Below, in pieces: positions 1 through 12,050 of a DNA stretch of 64,000 nt. Position numbers and translations under genes: made by a program. The notes beneath the pieces were generated by a model, which saw only the letters and a list, made by a program, of their open reading frames with translations, searched no databases and was not told the DNA's origin. Each line of letters opens with the position of its first letter. The first letter of the stretch is position 1. Source of the DNA: Vitis vinifera (taxonomy: Eukaryota > Streptophyta > Magnoliopsida > Vitales > Vitaceae); contig NC_081815.1 in assembly GCF_030704535.1 (NCBI RefSeq), positions 2,681,001 to 2,745,000 on the forward strand. Reading direction: 5' to 3'.

Positions 1-80
1 ATAAACACCTGTAGATTGTATTCGTTTCTGATTCAGTGCAAAATTACCCACTGACCTTTTGTTGCCTCTTCCCTTTGCAG

Positions 81-899
81 AAAGCAAGCTCCACAACCAG
101 CTCAAAAAGAAGTGGAAAAAGAAAGAAGAATCCCTGGCAATGAAAGGCACTTTCAGAAGCTGCTGTCTCCAATTAGTTACTTGGAACCCACATATTTAAT
201 ATGCTTGAGCCCCTAGAGAGCTAGTGCACCAGCATTATTAGCCATTTTTCTTATAGAAAAGCAAACGTATCAATCAAAGATTTTGTAGTCTTTTCCCATC
301 GTGAACTTTTTTGGCTCGCACCCTTAACATATGACGAAAGAATGCATTGATCAATTTTGGAACAGTTCCTTTGGCTTGGTTCCACGTGTAACGATGAGTG
401 GGCATATTATATACAGCCTATTGAGAGAGAGCTTGTGCCTGAAAATGCATGGTAAGTAATTGCATCAATAGTGAGTTAAGATTCCATAAATATTTCTCAT
501 CATTTTTCGCAGATTCTTGAGATATGGGCTCTTTGGCCTTTTACAAAAGTTGACAGACATTCTAGATTCTATTTGTCTTTTGAGCTGAGCATATCTTTGC
601 AGTTAGAACCTAAAATCCAATCCAATATATTATATCATGATGGTGATGCCATATAGCCTATACATTTTTAGTTATAACATAAAGTACTTTCCAATAGTGT
701 GCATTTTCAAAATTTATTGAGTCTCCAACAGTGCGCAGAGGAAGCACATACAGCAGATTCAGTGACAGAAGAGGTAGGACTTAGGAGAGTGCCTGATTCT
801 GTTCTCCCTACCCATCAAGAAAATAATTTAATCCTCAACTCCGTTGAGGAATTGTGCATGATAGACGGAGTGTTGGAGAGCTTGGAAGAGTCGAAGTGA
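81..899 (+). other. Possible 3' exons or remnant of an unidentified gene
   Basis: Three exon-like pieces occur here. At 81 a good acceptor (pyrimidine tract then CAG) is followed by an open stretch rich in Lys, Arg and Ser that ends in a stop at about 143. At about 340-460 a stretch reading FLWLGSTCNDEWAYYIQPIE ends in a strong donor (ATG followed by GTAAGT), but the same frame carries a TGA about 30 bases upstream. At 698-899 an acidic open stretch follows a possible acceptor and ends EESLEESK-like before a stop. The phase of the second donor fits the third piece. I do not recognise the protein. It may be the end of a gene entering from the left, 3' UTR, or a decaying copy. Confidence is low. 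Confidence 0.3.
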
Positions 900-2068
900 T
901 TTTAGGACTAACACTTGGCAAGCCATTTTTTATGATCTCACAATTTTTGTTTAGATAATAGTATTAAATTTTTTTACTAAAAGTGCTATTCAAGGTATCA
1001 TTTGGCCTTAATCCAAAGCACTAATTCGTTCTCTTAAAAGTAATTTCTACAGCAATTTTATCGTGGTCAATCCCAAACGGGCCTTTATTATGATTTCTAT
1101 ATCCATATCCTCTCTTTCATTATATTTCTCTATTCAATTTCTTCCTTTCATTTTCCCTCTCATGTGGGATGGGTAAACTTTGCACTTTCTGAAGTCATCT
1201 TTAATGTCTGAACTGAGTGGTATCCTCCTTAAGTATTTTCTACTAACTCAGAATGACCTCAGTGACAAAAGCCAACCACTTGAAGTAGAGGTATAAAAGT
1301 AAATTGCATTCACAGCTGATTTTGTCCCCTATTTTCAATCAAGTCACAGCTAACAATTTTATATATAGCATTCAAATTGCATTCCACTCCACAGACTATA
1401 CAACATTCAGATGCAAAATTGTCTTCTTACCCTTCCAGAAAGCCTATATCAACCCAATCATTCAAAACTAGGGCATAGAATTGCCAAAAGTACAGAAACA
1501 GAATGCCACCTTATGAATCTCCACTGTAAAATTATCAATCCTTTCTCATGTCATTCAACATTGTTTTCACAATTTTCTCACTTTCATACAAGGAGTATAT
1601 ATTAAAAAAACAAAAAAACCGAAAAATAAGTTATATAGCCAACAAAAGGACTTTACCCAGTTGGACGAACATTTGTGAATGAGATTGATGGACAGGGTTT
1701 CTACTGGATATGAGGTAGTTGGCTGAAGAAGAGAAAAAATGATCACTGATGTCTGCACACTTTCCTTGAGCATAGAAACTCCCAAGCTTTATTAATCTTC
1801 CAAACCATCGATCAAATACACTATTCTGAGTGAGACAGTGGAGAGGGCATCTCAGCAAAAAGAATCCAACAGTAAATTTTACTATACAGGAGCAATATTT
1901 TATTCCTAAAGGTGACGAGCTTTGATCTTGAAGCCCAAATTAATATATATATACTAGGAGCTTCTGGCTTCTCCCGGGTGTAATAAAAAGTGAGCTACAA
2001 AATGACCCAGAGCAGTTCCCACCTAAGAATTACCTTCATCTGGTCATTTTCTTGACACCTCATAATTG
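900..2068. other. Intergenic, with 3' flank of the DUF810 gene
   Basis: No coding sequence is supported here. The right part is the probable 3' UTR of the minus-strand gene ending at 2069. A minus-strand AATAAA at 1899-1904, about 165 bases past the stop codon, is a candidate poly(A) signal. The small open frames at 1411-1858 overlap on both strands and show no family resemblance. Confidence 0.5.
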
Positions 2069-5000
2069 TTACAGTTTCTTAGGCAGGTTGTAATTTTTCT
2101 TAAGAAACTTTGCAGCCATGTCATCATGCCGATAACACAAAACTCTCAAGACTGTGTTGGGTTCAGTTGGGTTCCATTGACCAGAAGTTGGAGGCAATGG
2201 AAGCCTGGATTTAGCAGAAGAGCCATAGGTCTCCAGACTTACACTTCTGAATCGCCCAATTAGGCTCTCAGTATCGCTATGGAAAAGGAGAAGGATACTT
2301 TTTACAATGGTTGAATGTTTATCTATTAATTCAGTTGGAAGTCCATCCCCATTGGCCCAGAATAGCTCCATAAGAAACTTGAAATCCTCCTCTATTATTT
2401 CAGAATCTTGCAATGTGAATGCACGAGAAGGGCCTCCAGCAAGCAAAACCAACAAGAACCCATCAAAAGAAGCTCTCATTATGTCAGTAATAACACGTGT
2501 TCTGACTCTGTCATGAACTGTGGTTGAGACAATCTCCAAAATTTGCTCAAGCTCCTGAAGCAAAGGCTCAATTCTAGAAGATGAAACTTCTCCCACATAT
2601 AAACCATCCCAAAAAACATGACTCAAATCATGGAAGATAACTTTGTAAGCAGTTGCCTCACATAGCTGTTGGATCCCTTCCAGACAAGCAGCTGCTGAAA
2701 GCTCAAATCTTTTTCCCAATCCATCTGCATTATCCTCCACATGAGTGGATTCACAATTCCTTAGATGTGTAACTATCCTCTTCTCCAAAACTTGCAACTC
2801 TTTTCGAATATGCTGCAAAGTATTAATACGGACACATAGCTGTGGAATCGCAAAGGAACCATCCCCATTCGTAGTCCCGACCTGGGCTTTCCTCCTCTGA
2901 GCTATATGTGGCTTTTCCTTCTTTTTAAATGCACCAAATTTTGATCCTGTTGAACATCTGGTTAAAGCAGGCAGGGTGGGAATGAAGGTACTTCGGGTCC
3001 CTGCAGATCACAAAAGATAAAAAGTACCATTAAAGAGATTAGAACTTCAAACTAAAATGCATGAAGGTTATGCAACACTTACCGCAGCCAGATTTTGCCT
3101 TGGATATATATTGTTGAAGACATCTGTCAAGACCAGTCAATAAGTCAGGAAGCAGAACTGGATGAATTTGTATTGGCAACAGAAAGAATGCTTCCACTGT
3201 TTCATCTATGATTCGAAGAACTTCAACAGCAGAGGGAGCAAAACGCTCTTTGTTCGCCTGAGGGTTCCATACCTAGAGAGAAGATGTAAGGTTAGGTCAT
3301 GGAAAACTAGTAATCAACAAGTTTCACCAAATGAGATCAAATGGAAAATGATAAATAATGTGTTCGATAACTTTATTTCCAGATGGATGAAGCCAAGATT
3401 GCAGGTTTCTATAATTTTTTTTTGCAGTTTAGCTACAGGCCCAGCAGATTTTTCCCATTGCACATTTGGGTCCTCATCAAAAATTTTGAAGGTATAATAT
3501 CTTTATCCAAACTGCATGTTTATTTCTTTTCTTTTATGGACCTCCTTATGCTTGACATTATGCATGATGTGATTGAATAGAACCTGGAATAAGTTAGATT
3601 CTCATAGCATGGCAAGGGATAGCATAAAACTATATAAGGGAATGTGTAGTCATGCTAACAGAATCAGGTCAATATATGGGCAGATTTTTTGAATCTCAAA
3701 CGATATCAATCCAAAATGAACCTGGATAAGGATCAGCAAGCGTAGGCTGGATCCAGAAGTCAATCTACTACAACAGGACAGACACAGTCTAAGGCCAGGG
3801 TGGGGGTGGGACCACATGGTGGTTGGAAGGAAAGAAACATCACATACCTCTTGTTGCAGATTCCTGTCAACCCATTCTTTCAGTATGTCCAATCTCGTTC
3901 TTATCCATGACTTAACCAGCTTGGCAACTACAGCTTCAGCTTCATAAGGAGGCATCGCCTGTATAATTGACTTTCCACCATCCTCGCTCTCCACTGAATC
4001 TGCAACTGCAATCAGCACAAGATCTTTCTCCAATTTGTCAGCAGATTTCAACACTTGCAAAGCATCAGGTGTCAACTCACTGATGCTCGAAACAAATTGC
4101 TTCAGCTCATTCCCATAGCAAGCATGAAGAGTGGCCACAGCTACACCTGCTGCAAGAGGGTGCCATTTCTTCAGTATTGGACTAAACATCCCTTTCTCAT
4201 TAAAAGCCAGTTCGCTAATGTCTTGTGCAAGGATGGAAAGGACAGGAAGAGAATTTTTCCGATTTTTAGATAACTGCCTCATTGAGTCCACCTTCTCCAT
4301 TCTCTGTGTTAAGGCACGTAAAACAAAACCTTGAGTAATATGTTTAATAGGAAATCAGCAAGTGAGCTTGGTTAAAATAAATAAATAAATATAACAAGAA
4401 TTAGAGAAAAAGTTCAATTAGAAAATTTACATGACCCAATGTCCATCATCCTGAAACATACCCTGTGGACGCATATAGGACATATTAGCCATCTGTATTG
4501 CAGCCACAGTGACCAATTCAGAGTTCAGAAAAATTATGGAATGGAGAATGATACAAGATTTAGGAATTAGAAAAATATCTTGTACGGGTCCTTTAATAGA
4601 AATTAAGGAATAGCTCAGGGAGAAGAGCAAGGATGAAAAGGATTGCCTTCTCAAAGAAGCAGGATAGAATTTCACTGATTGTAGATAATATGCAAAAAAG
4701 GGACTAATTGTGTAATAAAAGAAATTGTACATGATTCAAGAATTTTGGAGAATGTCAAAACCAATAAGCTCTAAATTGGAAAGATCAAAACCTCAAATCT
4801 TCAGTTTTCAGCATTGAATCAAAAACATGTTCACCAAAGTACTTAAGGCCATTGGGCTGGTAATAGAAGTACACTATATATATTTCAGGATCATTAGGAC
4901 AGTGGACCTTTTGTTCCATCTCATAATACCTCTTTCATAAAGGGAGATATGCTGGAAAGGTGAACATTTACCTGAGCAAAAGCAGCACGTAGTGATGACC

Positions 5001-6833
5001 TGATATATGTGTCAACCCTGTCACGAGCCACATCAACCTCTTTCCTCTTTCTACGATACTCATGAGAGATATCTTCAACCAATATCTTGGCTGCTGTTAC
5101 CCCCAGAGAAACAACAATTTGCATTAAATCAATATCACCATTGCAGAAAGTATCATGGTATGTGAGAAGCCTTTTCTCTGCCCAAACCAATATTGAGCTC
5201 AATGTAGAACTCAAGGCCTTCAAGTAAACAGGATCCTTTGTTGCCTTTGCATCTTTTTCAACTTCCATCAACAGATTATTTACTGCAAACAGCAGGTCAT
5301 TTTCCACTTGGCTGGTTGCAATATAGCGGTGAAATAAGACCCATGCAAAACAAAGATTATGCAGCATCTGGTTCATTCCAAGGATCACCCAAGTCTTTTT
5401 TATGAGTTCCAAAACATCATCAACCTCTTCAATAATAGATGTTTCATCATTAATGTCAAAACAAGCTTCTAGAAGCATTTGGTATATTCGGAGATTCAAA
5501 GGAGACCCATCTGCCCAGTGGCATGTCTCTGAAGCATGCCCATCAAACGATCTGCATGCAAGAGACATCACAGCATTCCGGAGAACTTGCATTGACTCAC
5601 TGTTCTTTCCGGTTTCTATGGGCTTCTCTAAGGCCCCACGAATAATCTGACGAAGCCGTTGTGAAGCAGTGTCTGTTTTATCTAGTGGCAGGTAAGGATG
5701 CAGGACAAGTCCTGCTTCCAGAACCTTGAGATTTCTTTTCTGCCAGGCTTCATATTCTGGCTGCTTCGGAAAATCTGATGACTTGAACTGCTGTAATAGC
5801 TCTAGTGGCAGAACTATGGATTCTATTCGTCTTCCAAGCTGATATAAGCAAACAAACACAAGCACATTGATTGAGCATACTGAAATTTATATGCCTGTGA
5901 AACTACTCTCCCAGAAGAACAGTTTAGATATTAAAATATTATTCAACTCGATGAAACAGGACATAACAGTATATACAAAATCGAAACAAAAAAATGTCAC
6001 AAAATTAATGCAAAAAAAAAGAAGAAGAGAGAGAATAATAATTTGTCATCCTCGGACACCAAAATTTGGCCAAATGTAATAAGAAAAAAAGGCATTTAAT
6101 GCAAATAAGAAAAGAAAGCATATGCTCTGTTTGGTTGCTGAGAAATCGGTGGAAAAGAACATTTTTTATATGGGATGGTTTTAAGTTCGCTGAGAAGATG
6201 TGAAATTTGAAGCTTAACTAGAATTATGTAGCTAAATAAAGTCGAAATTTTCTTTCCCCCTCCTTTCCCAAATTTCTCAGCAACCAAACAAAACCTAAAT
6301 TCCTAATTTAGTAACCTAAACTTCAAAATTTTCCAGAGCAGAGTTCACACCTGCCCCGCAGCGATCCTCAACAAGCCTCTCCTAATCCTCGAATCGGTCT
6401 GCTCCGAGACCCTCATCTGAAGCCTCATCAACTCCCCAACCGTCACCGGCTTCTTCGACTTCGCCTGAGCCGCGGAGCTCTCCTTGGCCGCACCCCTCTT
6501 CGACGACGAATTCAGCCCCAACGCCTTCTTCACCTTGCTCGCCGCCGTCGAAGTCAACGACCTTTGCAAAGACGGCGGTGCCCCCGAGAACGACGATGCC
6601 CGCTCCGTCTTCTCCGACTGCGAGATGTAAGTCAAGGGCTTCCCTCCAGAGCTCCGGCCGGCCCCGACAAAGATCACGTACGCCGTTTCCCGAAGATCCG
6701 AATCCGAAAGAGAATTACCCACCTCACCAAACGGGTTAGGGAACTCCATAGCGGCGGCGCCATCCACCATTATCATTGTTGTGTGTCTCTTGGACTCCCC
6801 AACACCCCTCTCCCTAAAAATATTATTAGCCAT
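2069..6833 (-). CDS. Protein unc-13-like, DUF810 (MHD domain) protein
   Basis: Five exons give a 975-residue protein: 6351-6833, 4972-5838, 3848-4303, 3083-3272 and 2069-3000. All introns are GT..AG and phases agree (0, 0, 0, 1). The N-terminal part contains NPFGEVGNSLSDSDLRETAY and a GGKPLTYISQSE-like stretch. The next part is LRIAAGQ joined to LGRRIESIVLPLELL. This is the signature of the plant DUF810 family, related to Munc13/unc-13 MUN domains; the family member PATROL1 acts in membrane traffic. Length is normal for the family. The start at 6833 is an ATG; upstream in-frame codons lack one. A later Met, 28 codons in, just before EFPNPFG, could be the true start. No signal peptide or membrane span is evident, so a cytosolic peripheral protein in exocytosis or vesicle tethering is inferred. 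The 5' leader is a GGTTTT-rich low-complexity run (6845-6895). Confidence 0.9.
6128..6290. repeat. Short inverted-repeat element in intron 1 of the DUF810 gene
   Basis: The 19 bases TGTTTGGTTGCTGAGAAAT at 6128-6146 recur as a perfect reverse complement at 6272-6290. This gives a 163-base element with a foldback structure. Related arms occur near 56239, 56500, 56810 and 62755. It is MITE-like, but no clear target duplication was identified. It lies wholly inside the intron at 5839-6350. Confidence 0.65.
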
Positions 6834-9724
6834 TATCGTTACAGACCAAACCCAAACCCAAAACCAAACCAAAACCAAAACCAAAACCTACTTTTTGTGT
6901 TTCTCTTAATTCCCCGAAAAAGCAAGAGCGAAAAAGGGGGTGGTGGTGTGGAGTATTATTCTTGCTTGACTTTCAAGGAATTCATGTTCGCAGACAACAC
7001 AGAATGAGAGAGAAAAGTTCAAAAGTTCAAAGTGTTAGATATTGGATTAAGATGTGAGAAACGCGGTTTCACGCGGCCCCCCTCTGCGCGTGTTCCCCCT
7101 CCGCTATTAGGTACGTGGAAGATGTTATGCCATTTTCTCTCACTTTCTCTTTCTCTTTCTCCACACCCTCCACCCACTTTCATGGAAACACAATCCAATT
7201 GGAATTTTTTGTTTGTTCATAATTTAAGGGGAGAAGTTGTAAAATTTCTTGTTTTTAATTTAATTTAAATTATTAAATATGTTAAGTTTGTATATCATGA
7301 TTTAAAATTAAAAATATTTTTTTATAAATAAATTTTAATAGATAATATGACATAATAATTTAAATATAATTTATATTTGATGTTATTAAGTTTTACCAAA
7401 TGTATTTTTACATAAACCCTATACACTTTTTTTAAAAAAAATTTTTGAAAATTTTAAATATTTATTATTATTATTATTAGTGCGAATCAAGAATCAGTTA
7501 AATAAATTAAGATTAATTTTATTTGTCTCTCTTTAATTTTTGGTTAAATATATCTAACTCATAAGTTTGAAACTTTATCATACTCCTCTCTTATTTTGAG
7601 TAAGGGGGAGGTAGTTGAAAATCATACATGGAAAAATAAGAAAGATATTTGATAAAATTTAAAAAATATGGGACTAAATACATTAATACCAAATTACAAA
7701 GAGGTAAATGAAATTTATTCAATAAATTAAAATGGATGGTAAAAAACATGGTTTTAAAACCTGGATTAGACCAGGTCGACGGTCAAAAAACATGGTTTTA
7801 AAAATTGGACCAGATCGACAATCGGTTGATCACGGTTCCTGTCCAAATTGGTGAAATGGATTGTAATATGGTTGAATTAGAATCAGATATGGTGAATCGA
7901 TGGTTCAACTGTGAGTTAGCCGATTCAACCATTTTTTTTTTTTTACAATGTCAAAACGATGTGGTTTACCTCTTCTTTCTTCCCAATTCCTCGCCCACCT
8001 AGGGCTGCGCCACCATCGCCCTCCCTCCCATTTTCTTTTCTAGTGATACTTCTTCCCTCTTATTTTTATTTTTATTTACCTTGTTCATTTTCATTATTAT
8101 TTATTTTATTTTATATTTGTTATTTTTTGATTTTATGATTTTCAAACCTTGTGATTTTAATTTAAATATAATTTTTGATTTTAAAATAAGTTTTTGATTT
8201 AAAAATTCTAATTTTAAATTAAAATTCTGATTTTAGTTTTAATTTCTAATTTGAAACTAGTTTTCTCATTTTCAACTAATTTTATGATTTTCAAATAAAA
8301 TTTTAAATTTTAAATTATATATAAATTATATTATTTTTATTTTTATAATTATTTTTAATTTTAATAATTTATAAATTATATATTTATGATATCACTAATT
8401 TGATTAGTTAATCGTGAAACAGTAATTTTTTGAAAAGATTGATAAAAAGTAAATTTATTAAAAAGGTTTGAAACAAGTAAACTATCTTTCAAAATGTAAA
8501 ATTGTAAAAGTAGTTTTTAACGCGGTTGAAGAAGCGGTGTATTACAAGGGCTAGGGGTGCACGTGGGATTGGTGGCGCACAACAGGCATAATGCGGAGAG
8601 GGGCACGTGGCAAGTAGCAACATCCCCCACACTTTATTTATATTTGTGTTTCCTGGGACATCCCCGCTATTTCCGCCTCTGTTTTTTCTTCTTCCAATCC
8701 AAAGATACTGGGTCCACTCCATCTCCCCACACCAGGCCAGCCCAGTTTGAAACGTTGAAACTAAAAACAAATAAAGAAATCAATAATAAAGTTTATTTTG
8801 TGATGTAACATCTTAGAAAAGAAATAAATCAAAATCATAATAAAAATAAAATTTAAAATTTGATATTTATGCTAATAAATTTTAATTTCCATTTTTCTTC
8901 TAAAAAATAATCCAAACATATTAAAAAAATAAAAATAAAATTAATTTCTCATTCCCATTTAAATTTTAATTTATATATTCATTCTAAAAATATGATTCAA
9001 ATTTCCCGATTAAATGGGCTTATAATGTAGGTGTAGCCGCCATGACCATAGCTTGTGGCATTTACAAATGTCATAAGAAGAAGAAGCCCACACCCAACAA
9101 GACTAATCAATGTGTTAATTATAATTTTGATTTTGTTGGTTGGAAAGAGTCAAGTAGAGGAAGGAGTTTGTGTAGAGTAATTGTATGGGAGAGAAGAATT
9201 CAAAGATTAGAAGAGCCTTCGATTGAAGTGTCAACAATTATGATAATAATAATAATAATAATAGAAGAAATATTGAACAAGAAAACAAAGAGAAAATAAA
9301 GTCAAAGCAGAAAGGGTCTTCGTCCAAATGATAGTGAGAAACGGTATAAGGATTGGGTGGTTGGGGGAGTGTTTGTTTTGGAGCTTCAAGGTGATTGTCA
9401 TCCTTTCAACTCCATTGATGATTGAGAAAGAAGAAGGAAGAGAGGCAGCTGAGGGGTTTTTGAAGGCAGTTTGAAGCATTGATTGCGGAGAGAGGACACA
9501 CCAGCAGGGCCCAGATTCACGGAAAATGTCAATATGAAATCACGATAGTTTAATAAATATATAAATATATTGAATCAATTATGAGTTTTTGATAACAAAA
9601 TATAAATGAAAAAGATGAAGATATTATAAGGGGACTTGTATGTGATGTAAATGAACCAAATTTGGTATAAAATAATGAGACTTAAGTTGCGGGTACCATA
9701 TGGAATTAGTAATGTGTCTTTTTT
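6834..9724. other. Intergenic: promoter side of the DUF810 gene, then AT-rich DNA
   Basis: The first 200 bases are the promoter and leader of the minus-strand DUF810 gene. From about 7250 the DNA is strongly AT-rich, with ATT runs (7454-7479) and poly-T tracts. At 7741-7950 a degenerate dispersed repeat with GGTTTTAAAA words (about 7750 and 7792) and GACCAG/TCGAC words resembles transposon debris common in plant genomes. An AAT microsatellite occurs at about 9240-9262. Open frames of 60-93 codons show no recognisable protein. Confidence 0.55.
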
Positions 9725-9729
9725 TGAGA

Positions 9730-10640
9730 GGTATCGAACGATCAAGGATGAAAATATCGATAATTATAAATATATCGATACTTTTATTTAACGGATATAT
9801 TGACGGATATTTTTACATAAAATATCGGTGAACCTAAAATTGATAAAAATTATAGAAATATAAGAAAAAAGACTTAAAAATAAAATTAGAAATATAATAG
9901 ATATTTTAAAATTGTTTTGTTCAATAAATTGATATATGTATAATATAATTTATCATATTTGATAATAATATTGTATGTGCTAATAAAAAAAATGAATTTT
10001 ATAAGTATATATTTATTATTAAATTATATCAAATATTATTCATAATAATATTGTGATATTTGATTATAATATATTTAATTTTAAAATATATTTAATATTA
10101 AAATTATAATTCATTTAATTTAATTGTATTAAATGATATAAAATAAATGATGATATATGTATGATTTTAATACTTAATTAATATATTAATGATATTAGAA
10201 ACACTATGAAGAAAATTATCACGAGAACTTTTATGTTTTTGGTATTCAAATATATGAAATTTTTTATTTAATTATAAAATAAATATAATTAATTTGTTCT
10301 TTAAAACATTTTTTAAAAATTATGTTTATATGATAAATTCGAGTATATATATGTTTATATATGAAGAGGCAAACTTGTTCTAGTGGTTGGCTCACTGTAG
10401 TCCTGCAACGGAAATTTGAAGCCATTTTTAAAAGTTTGACCGCATAGGTTTGTTGATCGCATTGATCCGTGTTTGATTGCCCAAAATATCGCAATATATT
10501 GACGATAAATTGATAAAATGCTAATAAATTCCAAGAAATAGGTGAAATTCATGAAACATTGATAAAATATCGTGGAACTGATATTTTCATTCCATATACC
10601 GTGTCGGGATGTTCCGATACTCGATATTTTAATCACTGTA
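9730..10640. mobile_element. Decayed DNA-element-like repeat with imperfect terminal inverted repeats
   Basis: The left end reads GGTATCGAACGATCAAGGAT followed by GAAAATATCGAT. The right end (10585-10637) reads in reverse complement GTATCGGAACATCCCGACAC, with GGAATGAAAATATC following. The two ends are thus imperfect inverted repeats about 900 bases apart. The interior is rich in ATATCGAT-type words and has no coding capacity. This is most likely a non-autonomous transposon or fragment. I cannot assign the superfamily. Confidence 0.45.
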
Positions 10641-11086
10641 TATGACCTCAATTGTTGATTGGTAACAACTCAGAGTCAAAGAGGAGAGATTTAAAGTTTG
10701 TTTCATACTTTTAGAAAATATTTTTGTATAAAAACATTTTTGAAAATGAATAAAGTGTTTAACAAAATTTAGAAAACACTTTTAAAAATTAAAAAGTTAC
10801 TTGTAATGCCTTCTAAAAAAGTACCTGTTAATTGATTCTCTTCAAAAGGTTTTTAGAGAAAATACCTCAACTAAAAACACTTCAAATAAAAATATTCTTA
10901 CATTAAAATGAGCAAAAATGAATTTACGCCTTATTAGGGTCAATATAAGAAGGAATAGATTGAGAAATAACACATGTTCAATTTTAGGGGGAAGGTACTC
11001 TGTAACTTTGAGGAGGAACCAAGTAGAGCAATGTCCTCTCTAAATTTAAAACCAAATGCTATATTAGAAAATTGTTTTAAGAAGAT
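10641..11086. other. AT-rich intergenic spacer
   Basis: This stretch has no gene. It contains runs of TTTTAGAAAA/AAAACACTTTT-type words (10700-10880) that look like an old, degraded foldback repeat. Confidence 0.4.
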
Positions 11087-11791
11087 TGTTGAGGGCTTGC
11101 GTTACCGGGACCACTGCAGATGCCAGATGGACGTGCCTTCTCAACTGAAGATGATACTTCCTTTATTTGACCTGCAAAAGATGTGCGGACAGGGGGTCCG
11201 GACACACCCTCCGATGGTTTTGTTAGCTTTCATCTCTAACATTTTAATATTCTCACTTGGGCCCTCCTTCTTTGGGAAAGAATGCTTACCTTCTTTTATT
11301 GTATGAGGGCCTTTTATAGTGTCAGGAGCTTTGTCCCCCTTTAATGGTGGGAAGACTTTTTGGCTTGTCATGATGATGCTAAGATGGCGGCAGGGCCATC
11401 ATTATCCTGCAGGCGACTGTTAGAGATTATGGGAGGGATGACTTGTCGTCATCCTTGTCTTTTTGCTTTGTAGGCGGCGCGGTGCAGGTAGTGACAGGTT
11501 GCCTGAAGTGACCCAAGAGAGTCCCATCGAGCATGCTTTTACTAGTATGAATAATGATGGCCCACGAAACGCGGTCAAAACTTTTGTCTAAGACGCTAGC
11601 ATTGGGTCCTGACAGGACGTTCGGACAAGGGAGTGTGGATAGCATGTCAGTCCCATGGTCATCCGGATGAAGAGTTGAGAGTGCCACGTGCCCTATGAGG
11701 AAAATCTTGACAGAGGGTTAGACGTGCCACGTGTCCAATGGAGGAGTGCTCTGTGAGGCTGCCACGTGTGCGCTTAGGGGTGGTCCCTACA
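11087..11791 (-). mobile_element. Solo LTR of an LTR retrotransposon, minus orientation
   Basis: Read on the minus strand, the segment starts TGTAGGGACCACC and ends CCCTCAACA, the TG..CA termini of an LTR. Flanking 5-mers are AAGAT (11082-11086) and AAAAT (11792-11796), a target duplication with one mismatch. A minus-strand TATA box (CTATAAAAGG, about 11310) with a nearby AATAAA fits LTR promoter and poly(A) structure. It is clearly richer in GC than its surroundings. No primer-binding site or polyprotein adjoins it, so it is best read as a solo LTR left by recombination. A Gypsy origin is plausible but not proven. Confidence 0.7.
11681..11771. promoter_or_regulatory. Three CACGTG boxes in the U3 end of the solo LTR
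   Basis: GCCACGTG occurs three times, at about 11682, 11727 and 11761, near the minus-oriented 5' end of the LTR. This is where retroelement enhancers normally lie. CACGTG is the G-box core bound by plant bZIP and bHLH factors. Function here is inferred only. Confidence 0.45.
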
Positions 11792-11914
11792 AAAATGATT
11801 AAAAATCATGTATTGGTGAATGAAAAATTAAGCTTAAAGGGATAAGATAATTATTTTCAAAAAAGATATATTCTTTCTAAAAAAAGATGTGGACTCGGAA
11901 AACATATTCTTTCC

Positions 11915-12050
11915 AACAAATGTGTTTAGTGTTTAAAGACATATCATTTCCAATAAATATGTTTCCAACAAACATGTTTAGTGTTTTAAAGACACATCAT
12001 TTCCTACAAATATGTCTAGTGTTTTAAAGACATAATACTTCCAATAACCA
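11915..12050. repeat. Imperfect tandem repeat, unit of about 40-48 bases
   Basis: Three successive units share the core GTTTAGTGTTTTAAAGACA followed by CATTTCCAA-like bases. The cores start near 11926, 11974 and 12015. The units differ by substitutions and small indels. The repeat lies just beyond the solo LTR and is not coding. Confidence 0.55.

Noticed and set aside
6834..6884. N-terminal extension MVLVLVWFWVWVW-like of the DUF810 protein
   Set aside because: It has no ATG at its start, and the low-complexity GGTTTT leader explains the translation. The first ATG is at 6833.
10455..10468. GATCGCATTGATCC, matching 14 bases of the 3' part of miR393
   Set aside because: The 5' half of the microRNA does not match and no pairing star arm is present nearby. 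The match lies inside a repeat block.
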